Shown here one piece after another: positions 1 to 4,630 of a stretch of DNA of 5,184 nt. The position numbers were made by a program, and so were the translations under genes. Within the stretch, counting starts at the first letter, position 1; every line of letters begins with the position of its first letter. A model generated the notes under the pieces. It was given only the letters and a program-made list of their open reading frames with translations. It was not told the origin of the DNA and made no database searches. The stretch spans positions 1 to 5,184 of the forward strand of contig JASHWO010000266.1 in NCBI GenBank assembly GCA_030044045.1, written 5' to 3'. Origin of the DNA: Acidimicrobiales bacterium (GTDB taxonomy: Bacteria; Actinomycetota; Acidimicrobiia; Acidimicrobiales; RAAP-2).

Positions 1-26
1 GGCAGGGCATCGACGGGATCGGCGTC

Positions 27-36
27 GAGGGAGAGG
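27..36 (+). promoter_or_regulatory. Ribosome binding site of the TraR/DksA-like gene
   Basis: A purine-rich stretch, GAGGGAGAGG, lies just ahead of the GTG at 40, with its GGGAG core 6 bases from the start codon. It is the main reason for choosing GTG 40, because the same frame stays open up to the window edge (GRASTGSASRERRV upstream) and an earlier start cannot be excluded on frame alone. Confidence 0.6.
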
Positions 37-39
37 CGA

Positions 40-717
40 GTGGCGACCAAGGACGTGGCAACGAAGAAGGCAGCGGCCCCGGCCAAGGCGGCGGCGAAGA
101 AGGTCGCGGCCAAGCCGCCGGCCAAGCAGCCGGCCACCGACGGTCGGTCCCCGACCAAGGCCGCCGCGGCCAAGCCGGCGGCCAAGGCTCCGGCCAAGCC
201 GGCGGCGAAGAAGGCCGCGGCCAAGCAGCCGGCCACCGACGGCCGGTCCCCAGCCAAGCCCGCAGCGACGAAGGCCCCGGCCAAAGTGGCGGCCAAGCCG
301 CCGGCCAAGCCGGCGGCCAAGCGGGCGGAGCCCGGCCCGTACGCCAAGGACGCCAAGTTCCTGGACGAGCAGCGGGTGCTGCTGGAGGCCGAGCGGGCCA
401 TCTACCAGGAGCAGGCCGCCGACCTGAAGGCCGAGGCGGACTCGCTGGCCCAGGAGCGGGAGCCGGGCGACGTCCAGTTCGACGAGGAGTCGGGTGAAGG
501 TGGGACGGTGACCGTGGACCGGGAGCGCGACCTGGCGCTCTCCGCCCAGGCCCTGGTGGCGGTGGAGGAGATCGACCTGGCCCTGGCCCGGGTCCGCGAC
601 CGCAGCTACGGCGCGTGCGAGCGCTGTCACCAGCCCATCCCGAAGCCCCGGCTGCGCGCCCTGCCGTACGCCCGGCTCTGCGTGGCCTGCAAGAGCGGGG
701 GGCTGTCGCGGCGCTGA
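40..717 (+). CDS. TraR/DksA-family C4 zinc-finger protein with Lys/Ala/Pro-rich N-terminus
   Basis: The 225-residue protein has two parts. Residues 1-97 are low-complexity AAKKPAAK-type repeats, like histone H1 tails or AlgP. They contain a duplicated ATDGRSP block (residues 32-38 and 65-71), each followed by (T/A)K, which recalls SPKK-type DNA minor-groove motifs. Residues about 98-225 form the TraR/DksA module: a charged helical hairpin (KFLDEQRVLLEAERAIYQEQ onward), then an ERDLALSAQALVAVEEIDLALARV helix, then a C4 zinc finger, C193-x2-C196...C214-x2-C217, around YGACERC and CVAC. Family members bind the RNA polymerase secondary channel or act as small zinc proteins; the basic tail suggests nucleoid or nucleic-acid binding, which is inference. 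It is the first gene in view of an operon with lspA and an rluD-like gene. GTG start with a good ribosome binding site. Fold assignment is strong; the physiological role is not known from the sequence. Confidence 0.88.
   Translation: MATKDVATKKAAAPAKAAAKKVAAKPPAKQPATDGRSPTKAAAAKPAAKAPAKPAAKKAAAKQPATDGRSPAKPAATKAPAKVAAKPPAKPAAKRAEPGPYAKDAKFLDEQRVLLEAERAIYQEQAADLKAEADSLAQEREPGDVQFDEESGEGGTVTVDRERDLALSAQALVAVEEIDLALARVRDRSYGACERCHQPIPKPRLRALPYARLCVACKSGGLSRR
121..251 (+). repeat. Internal 32-base direct repeat encoding AKQPATDGRSP twice
   Basis: Copies at 121-152 and 220-251 differ at one base (144 T against 243 C) and are 99 bases, or 33 codons, apart, so the frame is kept. Each copy carries a small hairpin: the second is perfect, CCGGCC-ACCGAC-GGCCGG (229-246); the first (130-147) has one T that weakens it to a G-T pair. 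At the protein level the TDGRSP blocks interrupt an otherwise Ala/Lys/Pro-only tail. Simple repeat expansion within a low-complexity region is the plainest explanation. Confidence 0.8.
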
Positions 718-1310
718 GGGCTGGGCAGCCGCGCCGCCTGGTGCTCGCCGCCGTGGTGGCGGCCGTGGTGGTGGCGGTGGACCAGGTGACCACGTCGCTG
801 GCCGTGGCCGACCTGCACCGGCCGGTGCACCTGTGGGGACCGTTCGGGCTGGCGCTCCGCTACAACTCGGGCTCGGCCTTCAGCCTCTTCACCGGCCAGG
901 CGCCGGTCCTGGCCGTGGTGACCGTCGTGCTGGTGGTGGTGCTGGCCTGGTTGGCCTGGCGGGCCCGTTCGGCCGGGACGGCCGTCGCCGTCGGGCTGGT
1001 GTTGGGGGGCGCCGCCGGCAACCTCTGCGACCGGGCCTTCCGGAGCCACCACGGGGACGTGGTGGACTTTGTCTCCCTGACCCACTGGCCCACCTTCAAC
1101 GTGGCCGACGCCGGCATCACCGTGGGGCTGGTGCTCCTGGTGGTGCTGTACTGGCGGGCGCCGTCACCCGGCCGGCCGGCCAGGCCGGGGCCCGAGGGCT
1201 CGGCTGGCGGCGAGGCCGAGCGGCCGGCGGGTGGCGTGCCCGACGAGGAGGCCGGCCAGGTGCCCCGCGGGGAGGCTGGCCGGGAGAGCGACCGGGCGGG
1301 CGGGCGGTGA
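714..1310 (+). CDS. lspA: Signal peptidase II (prolipoprotein signal peptidase), probable CTG start
   Basis: LspA is the membrane aspartyl protease that cuts the signal peptide from lipid-modified prolipoproteins at the lipobox cysteine. Four hydrophobic helices are visible: about residues 9-22, 62-82, 88-103 and 132-148. Signatures are LRYNSGSAFS (compare HYARNYGAAFS in E. coli), GGAAGNLCDR with catalytic Asp106, and FNVADAGI with catalytic Asp132. The start is not obvious. No ATG or TTG lies in a sensible place; GTG 615 would overlap the upstream gene by 103 bases and GTG 741 would cut into the first helix and drop its basic flank. CTG 714 overlaps the upstream stop as CTGA and gives MRAGQPRR ahead of helix 1. 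It also puts the helix-1 Asp at residue 23, its position in E. coli LspA. The protein is then 198 residues, with a hydrophilic tail of about 45 residues beyond the usual end. Product certain; start inferred. Confidence 0.9.
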   Translation: MRAGQPRRLVLAAVVAAVVVAVDQVTTSLAVADLHRPVHLWGPFGLALRYNSGSAFSLFTGQAPVLAVVTVVLVVVLAWLAWRARSAGTAVAVGLVLGGAAGNLCDRAFRSHHGDVVDFVSLTHWPTFNVADAGITVGLVLLVVLYWRAPSPGRPARPGPEGSAGGEAERPAGGVPDEEAGQVPRGEAGRESDRAGGR

Positions 1311-2263
1311 CGGCGCCGGCGACGGCGGTGACGGTGCCGGCCCTCCTCGACGGGATGCGGGTCGACCGGGCGGTGGCCATGCTGGCCGAGATCCCGCGCG
1401 CCCGGGCGGCCGAGCTGGTGGCCACGGGCGGGGTGCGGGTCGGCGGCCGGCCGGTCACCAGTCGCAGCCACCCGCTCCGAGCTGGCGACGTGCTGGAGAT
1501 CGACCGACCGGCGGCCGGTGGCGGGCTGGTGGCCGACCCCTCGGTGCCCTTCACCGTGGTCCACGAGGACGACCAGGTGGTGGTGGTGGACAAGCCGGCG
1601 GGCGTGGTGGTCCACCCGGGCGCCGGGCGCCGCGAGGGCACGCTGGCCGCCGGGCTGCTGGCCCGCTTCCCGGACTTGGTGGCGTTGGCCGGCACCAGCG
1701 ACCCGGAGCGCCCGGGTATCGTCCACCGCCTCGACCGCGGGACGTCCGGGCTGCTGCTGGTGGCCCGCACTCCCGAGGCCTACCGGTCGCTGGTGGCCCA
1801 GCTCGCCGCCCGCCACGTGTCCCGGCGTTACCTGGCTCTGGCGGCCGGGCAGGTGGCCGAGGAGCGGGGCGTCGTGGAGGCGCCGATCGGCCGCTCCGCC
1901 CGCACGCCCACCCGGATGGCCGTCTCGGCCCAGGGGCGCCCGGCCCGGACCACCTACGCCGTGCTGCGCCGCTACCGGGCCCCGCTCGACGCCACCCTGC
2001 TGGCCGTGGCCCTCGACACCGGCCGTACCCACCAGATCCGGGTGCACCTCTCGGCCGTGGGACACCCGGTGGTGGGCGACGACCGCTACGGGCCGGGCGG
2101 CCGAGTGGGGGGGCGCCTGCTGCCGCCCGGCCGGCTGTTCCTCCACGCCGCCGAGCTGGCCTGCCGGCACCCCGGCACCGACGAGCCGGCCCGCTGGTCG
2201 TCGCCCCTGCCGTCGGACCTGGCCGGGCTGCTCGACGACCCGCCGCCGCTCCCGCAGGGCTGA
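1307..2263 (+). CDS. rluD: RluA/RluD-family ribosomal large-subunit pseudouridine synthase
   Basis: The 318-residue enzyme isomerises specific uridines of 23S rRNA to pseudouridine. Residues about 11-68 form an S4 RNA-binding domain (LLDGMRVDRAVAMLAEI, then VATGGVRVGGRPV and AGDVLEI). The catalytic domain follows: VVHEDDQVVVVDKPAGVVVHPG (about 84-105), then the RluA signature PGIVHRLDRGTSGLLL with catalytic Asp143, and the C-terminal GRTHQIRVHLSAVGHPVVGD motif at 239-258. Length and domain order match RluD. The start is GTG 1307, which overlaps the lspA stop as GTGA; there is no strong Shine-Dalgarno right before it, so translation is probably coupled to lspA. The ORF is open much further upstream, but that part runs through lspA in another frame. 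The lspA-rluD pairing is common in bacteria. RluD fits best, although other members of the RluA family (RluA, RluC) cannot be excluded and the target uridines are not readable from sequence. Confidence 0.93.
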   Translation: MTAPATAVTVPALLDGMRVDRAVAMLAEIPRARAAELVATGGVRVGGRPVTSRSHPLRAGDVLEIDRPAAGGGLVADPSVPFTVVHEDDQVVVVDKPAGVVVHPGAGRREGTLAAGLLARFPDLVALAGTSDPERPGIVHRLDRGTSGLLLVARTPEAYRSLVAQLAARHVSRRYLALAAGQVAEERGVVEAPIGRSARTPTRMAVSAQGRPARTTYAVLRRYRAPLDATLLAVALDTGRTHQIRVHLSAVGHPVVGDDRYGPGGRVGGRLLPPGRLFLHAAELACRHPGTDEPARWSSPLPSDLAGLLDDPPPLPQG

Positions 2264-2270
2264 GCTGCTT

Positions 2271-2311
2271 GCCCGCCCGGGCCCCGACCCCGGGCTCCTC
2301 CGATGCGTGGG
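2271..2311 (+). repeat. Dispersed repeat module X, copy 1 (between rluD and sigma gene)
   Basis: This 41-base segment aligns with 3372-3413 in the same orientation with three mismatches and one gap over 42 columns. The best conserved part is GGCTCCTCCGATGCGTGGG (2293-2311), against GGCTCCTCCGAAGCGTGGG at 3395-3413. It abuts and partly overlaps the palindromic module that recurs inverted at 4780-4841, so the intergenic copy looks composite. Confidence 0.7.
2275..2295. terminator. GC-only hairpin after the rluD stop, possible terminator
   Basis: GCCCGGG (2275-2281) pairs perfectly with CCCGGGC (2289-2295) around a 7-base loop, 11 bases after the rluD stop codon. There is no T-run on either strand, so it is not a classical intrinsic terminator; in high-GC actinobacteria such hairpins between convergent genes often serve this purpose. 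It also lies inside the dispersed repeat, so it may be a by-product of that element. Confidence 0.4.
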
Positions 2312-2354
2312 CTTCGGACGCCCGGTGAGCGTCCGAAGTGACAGGAGCGCCGGC
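2293..2354 (-). repeat. 62-base palindromic dispersed repeat (module Y), intergenic copy
   Basis: The reverse complement of 2293-2354 matches 4780-4841 at 58 of 62 bases. The core is a perfect hairpin at 2312-2338, CTTCGGACGC / GCGTCCGAAG with the loop CCGGTGA. The copy lies in the 113-base gap between the convergent rluD-like and sigma genes, where a 10-bp stem could also stop transcription from both sides, although no T-run follows. No reading frame of its own is needed to explain it. The other copy lies inside a coding frame, so termination is unlikely to be its general job. Confidence 0.85.
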
Positions 2355-2376
2355 CGTCGGCTCGGCGTCTGGGGTG

Positions 2377-3228
2377 CTACGCCGCCAGGTGGGCGCCGAC
2401 CACGTCGACGTCGGCCGAGAGGGCGGCCAGGGCCTCCTCCTCGGCCCGGCGCACCCGCCGGACGCCCACGCCCAACCGCTCGGCCGTGGCCTGCAGCGAG
2501 GCCGGCGTGTCGCCGCCGAACCCGAAGCGCAGGCGGAGCACGTCCCGCTGCAGGGTCGGCAGCCGGTCGACCGCCTCGCGCACCCGGCCCATCACCAGCT
2601 CGTCGTCGACGGTGCCGGCCCAGTCGTCCCCGTCCGGGGCGACCAGGTCGCCCAGCGAGGTGGCCGAGTCGGCGGCGGCTGGCTGGTCCAGGCTGGCCGA
2701 CACCCGGGCCACGTCCTCCAGGGACTCCCGCTCGGCCTTGGTCAGCCCCGAGGCCTCGGTGAGCTCCTCGTCGGTGGGGGGCCGGCCGAACTGGCTGGCC
2801 AGCTCGGCGGTCACGGCGTCGAGCCGCTGCAGGCGCTCGGCTACCTCCAGGGGGATGCGGATGGTACGCCCGTGCTGCTGGACCGCCCGCTGCAGGGCTT
2901 GGCGGATCCACCAGGTGGCGTAGGTCGAGAACCGGAAGCCCCGCTCCCAGTCGAACTTCTCCACGGCCCGCAGGAGGCCGAACGTGCCCTCCTGCACCAG
3001 GTCGGCCATCTCCACCCCGCGGTCCTGGTAGCGCCGGGCCCAGTGGACGACCAGCCGGAGGTTGGCCGCCACCATCTCCCGGCGGGCCTCCTCGTCGCCG
3101 GCCGCCACCCGCTGGGCCAGCGCCACCTGGCCCTCGTGGTCGGGCATGGGGTGCCGGTCCAGGTCGCGGAGGAGCAGCCCGAGGCTGTCGGTGGTCCCTG
3201 CCGTCGTCCTGGTCTTCGTGGTGCTCAT
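2377..3228 (-). CDS. RNA polymerase sigma-70 factor, lacking region 1.1
   Basis: The 283-residue protein directs RNA polymerase to promoters. Region 1.2 is at about 15-45 (LGLLLRDLDRHPM...ALAQRV). Region 2 is about 46-126, with NLRLVVHWARRY, DLVQEGTFGLLRAVEKFDWE and FRFSTYATWWIRQALQRAV. Region 3 is about 127-205, with IRIP, GRPPTDEELTEASGL and ASLDQP. Region 4 is about 209-272, with LPTLQRDVLRLRFG. Region 1.1 is absent, which fits a group 2 (non-essential, primary-like) or group 3 factor rather than the housekeeping RpoD. Region 4.2 is unusual: the usual RERIRQIE reads VRRVRRAE (256-263), so -35 preference may differ. Region 2.4 has Gln110 at the E. coli Gln437 position but Gln113 where Thr440 normally sits. 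ATG 3228 is chosen for its ribosome binding site; the frame continues upstream to 3312 but those 28 residues look non-conserved. No anti-sigma partner is adjacent. Subgroup is uncertain. Confidence 0.92.
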   Translation of the reverse strand: MSTTKTRTTAGTTDSLGLLLRDLDRHPMPDHEGQVALAQRVAAGDEEARREMVAANLRLVVHWARRYQDRGVEMADLVQEGTFGLLRAVEKFDWERGFRFSTYATWWIRQALQRAVQQHGRTIRIPLEVAERLQRLDAVTAELASQFGRPPTDEELTEASGLTKAERESLEDVARVSASLDQPAAADSATSLGDLVAPDGDDWAGTVDDELVMGRVREAVDRLPTLQRDVLRLRFGFGGDTPASLQATAERLGVGVRRVRRAEEEALAALSADVDVVGAHLAA

Positions 3229-3238
3229 CGGTCCCTCT
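3229..3238 (-). promoter_or_regulatory. Ribosome binding site deciding the sigma gene start
   Basis: On the minus strand AGAGGGACCG precedes the ATG at 3228, with the purine core AGAGGGA four bases before the start codon. This favours the 283-residue form over the longer frame starting at 3312. Confidence 0.6.
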
Positions 3239-3280
3239 GGTGCCCTCTTCTCGTCCGCCGGTCGTGCCTCACTGGAAGCT

Positions 3281-3303
3281 CTACCCATCCGAGCCGATAC
3301 AAC
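3281..3303 (-). promoter_or_regulatory. Possible SigB/SigF-type promoter of the sigma gene
   Basis: On the minus strand GTTG, a 13-base spacer and GGGTAG lie about 50 bases before the sigma ATG. This resembles the GTTT-N(13-16)-GGGTA pattern read by SigB/SigF-type factors, with one mismatch in the -35 part. No good TTGACA/TATAAT pair is visible in this gap. Such short motifs occur by chance, so the call is weak. Confidence 0.22.
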
Positions 3304-3338
3304 GCCGCCCACGGCCGCGGCATTCCGTCTCGGCTATC

Positions 3339-3457
3339 GGGGCCCCTGCCCCACGCCGGCCGTGGTGCATGGCCCGCCCGGGGCCCCAACCCCCGGCTCC
3401 TCCGAAGCGTGGGGCCCCTGCCCCACGCCGGCCGTGGTGCATGGCCCGCCCGGGGCC
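3339..3457 (+). repeat. Two identical 47-base direct repeats upstream of the histidine phosphatase gene
   Basis: Copies at 3339-3385 and 3411-3457 are identical over all 47 bases, with a 25-base spacer (period 72). Each holds a hairpin CCACG-CCGGC-CGTGG (3351-3365 and 3423-3437) and starts with the palindrome GGGGCCCC. The end of copy 1 plus the spacer (3372-3413) is a second copy of module X from the rluD-sigma gap. The array lies 111-229 bases before the sigma gene start and ends 41 bases before the phosphatase start, so it fills most of the divergent regulatory region. Two units only, so this is not a CRISPR array. Confidence 0.88.
3372..3413 (+). repeat. Dispersed repeat module X, copy 2
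   Basis: This 42-base stretch matches 2271-2311 with three mismatches and one gap, ending in GGCTCCTCCGAAGCGTGGG (3395-3413). The same 19-base block, on the other strand and more diverged, closes the copy inside the phosphatase-superfamily gene (4823-4841). It spans the junction between the first 47-base repeat and its spacer. Confidence 0.7.
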
Positions 3458-3498
3458 GCCGAGTTGCGAGCTGGTGGCGCCGGGTGTTGCAGTGGGGC

Positions 3499-4092
3499 GT
3501 GGCGTTCGACAGGGTGGTCCTGGTCAGGCACGGGCAGACCGAGTGGAGCCGGGACGGCCGGCACACCGGGCGTACCGACGTCCCCCTGGAACCGGCGGGC
3601 CGGGCCGAGGCCGAGGCGGTCGGTGCGGCCCTGGCCGGGTCGGCGTTCGCCCTGGTGCTCACCAGCCCCCTGGCCCGGGCGGCCGAGACCTGCCGGCTGG
3701 CCGGGCTGGGCGGCCGGGCCGAGCCCACCGGGGACCTCCTGGAGTGGGACTACGGGGAGTACGAGGGGCGCACCAGCGACGACATCCGGGCCGAGCGACC
3801 CGGGTGGACCCTGTGGACCGGCGGGGTGCCGGGCGGCGAGACCGCGGCGGACGTGGGCCGCCGCGCCGACCGGGTGCTGGCGCGGGCGCGGGCCGCCGGC
3901 GGTGACACCGTCTGCTTCGCCCACGGCCACGTCCTGCGGGTGCTGGCCGCCCGCTGGCTCGGGCTCCCGCCGGTCGGCGGGCGCCTGCTGGCCCTGGACG
4001 CCGGTTCCGTCAGCGTGCTCGGCTGGGAGCGGGAGACGCCGGTCGTGGCCCGATGGAACGGGCCGCCGGCATCGGTCGGGACCGTGGCGTAG
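3499..4092 (+). CDS. Histidine phosphatase family protein (phosphoglycerate mutase-like)
   Basis: The 197-residue protein belongs to the histidine phosphatase (PGM-like) superfamily, which hydrolyses phosphomonoesters through a phosphohistidine. The N-terminal VLVRHGQTEW gives the RHG motif with nucleophile His11; Arg10 and Arg60 (TSPLARAAET) are likely phosphate-binding residues. LLEWDYGEYEGRT holds the probable acid/base Glu82, and VCFAHGHVLRVLAARWLG carries the second catalytic His142. The compact length and LEWDYGEYEG motif fit the broad-specificity or sugar-phosphatase branch (such as sedoheptulose-bisphosphatase-like proteins) better than glycolytic phosphoglycerate mutase, but the substrate cannot be read. 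Start GTG 3499 gives MAFDRVVLVRHG; GTG 3484 and TTG 3487 are alternatives, and no start has a clear ribosome binding site. The reading frame remains open far upstream across repeats and the antisense of the sigma gene, which is not coding. Its last 83 bases overlap the 3' end of the opposing Rrf2 gene. Confidence 0.9.
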   Translation: MAFDRVVLVRHGQTEWSRDGRHTGRTDVPLEPAGRAEAEAVGAALAGSAFALVLTSPLARAAETCRLAGLGGRAEPTGDLLEWDYGEYEGRTSDDIRAERPGWTLWTGGVPGGETAADVGRRADRVLARARAAGGDTVCFAHGHVLRVLAARWLGLPPVGGRLLALDAGSVSVLGWERETPVVARWNGPPASVGTVA

Positions 4093-4549
4093 GGGCGGCC
4101 GGCACGGCGGCGGTCCCGCTCCCGGCGGCGCCTCCCCGGGAGCGCGCCACCATGTCGGCCAGGGTGAAGGACTGGAGCTGGGCGCGCATGGCCGCCCCGA
4201 CCTCGGACCACACGGCGAGCAGCACGCACTGGCCCTCGTGGTCGCATGCCCCGTCGGCGTGGGGCTCGCCGAAGTCCCCGGCGGCGATGGGCCCGTCGAC
4301 GGCCGACACCACCTGGGCCAGGGTGACCTCCTCGGGGGCCCGGGCCAGCACGTAGCCGCCCCCCACGCCCCGCTTCGAGCGGACCAGCCCGGCGCCCTTC
4401 AGGGCGAGGAGGATCTGCTCCAGGTAGGGCTGGGGCAGCCCGGTGCGCTCGGCGATGTCGCGCACCGACGTCGGTGTGGTCTGGCCGCCGTGGAGGGCCA
4501 GCGAGAGCAGCGCCCGGGAGGCGTAGTCGCCGCGAGTGGAGACTTTCAC
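4010..4549 (-). CDS. Rrf2-family transcriptional regulator
   Basis: The 179-residue protein begins MKVSTRGDYASRALLSLALH, the typical Rrf2 start. A winged helix-turn-helix follows at about 25-70 (VRDIAERTGLPQPYLEQIL, then LVRSKRGVGGGYVLAR), where the GxGGGY wing is diagnostic. A linker helix (VTLAQVVSAVDGP) leads to ACDHEGQCVLLAVW with Cys102 and Cys108. Iron-sulphur members such as IscR and NsrR have three cysteines spaced C-x5-C-x5-C; here the third position is Trp114, so cluster binding of the usual type is doubtful. The domain ends near LADMVARS (about 137); the last 40 residues are low-complexity Ala/Pro/Arg and most are read antisense to the end of the phosphatase gene. GTG start without a ribosome binding site; a -10-like TAGCAT sits 8 bases before it, suggesting a leaderless mRNA. 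The divergent neighbour is a phosphatase-superfamily gene that it might control (inference). Confidence 0.92.
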   Translation of the reverse strand: MKVSTRGDYASRALLSLALHGGQTTPTSVRDIAERTGLPQPYLEQILLALKGAGLVRSKRGVGGGYVLARAPEEVTLAQVVSAVDGPIAAGDFGEPHADGACDHEGQCVLLAVWSEVGAAMRAQLQSFTLADMVARSRGGAAGSGTAAVPAAPTPRSRPMPAARSIGPRPASPAPSRAR

Positions 4550-4557
4550 GCAAGACG

Positions 4558-4563
4558 ATGCTA
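4558..4563 (-). promoter_or_regulatory. Possible -10 box for a leaderless Rrf2 transcript
   Basis: On the minus strand TAGCAT (TANNNT type) ends 8 bases before the GTG start, and no Shine-Dalgarno lies between. This spacing would put transcription start at or next to the start codon, as in leaderless actinobacterial genes. No -35 box is recognisable (GGGCGG at 17 bases). Confidence 0.38.
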
Positions 4564-4594
4564 CCGCCGTCCCCGGGCCCCCGCCCCGCTCGAT

Positions 4595-4624
4595 CTGCGA
4601 CGACGCGGCAGGCCGCCCTACGCT
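4595..4624 (+). promoter_or_regulatory. Possible leaderless promoter of the phosphatase-superfamily gene
   Basis: CTGCGA (4595-4600) and TACGCT (4619-4624) are separated by 18 bases, and TACGCT ends 6 bases before the ATG at 4631. No Shine-Dalgarno is present. TANNNT at this distance is the usual layout of leaderless actinobacterial genes; CTGCGA resembles the TTGCGA-type -35 of mycobacteria. Confidence 0.4.
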
Positions 4625-4630
4625 TGGGTG

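Noticed and set aside
615..713. lspA starting at GTG 615
   Set aside because: This would translate the zinc-finger coding region of the upstream gene in another frame and give a Pro/Ala/Arg-rich N-terminus not known for LspA.
860..2911. A 683-codon open frame on the minus strand antisense to lspA, rluD and part of the sigma gene
   Set aside because: It is opposite well-identified genes, composed of Arg/Gly/Pro/Ala-rich sequence with no recognisable domain, as expected from the high GC content.
3339..3457. Possible CRISPR array
   Set aside because: Only two repeats, a 25-base spacer that is itself a dispersed repeat, and no cas genes.
2338..3498. Upstream extension of the histidine phosphatase frame giving a 584-residue protein
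   Set aside because: The added part is the antisense of the sigma gene and the intergenic repeats; the RHG domain starts only 10 residues after GTG 3499 and no domain precedes it.
3750..4553. A longer minus-strand frame overlapping the Rrf2 gene
   Set aside because: It is a different frame of the same region; the Rrf2 frame carries all the family motifs and this one none.
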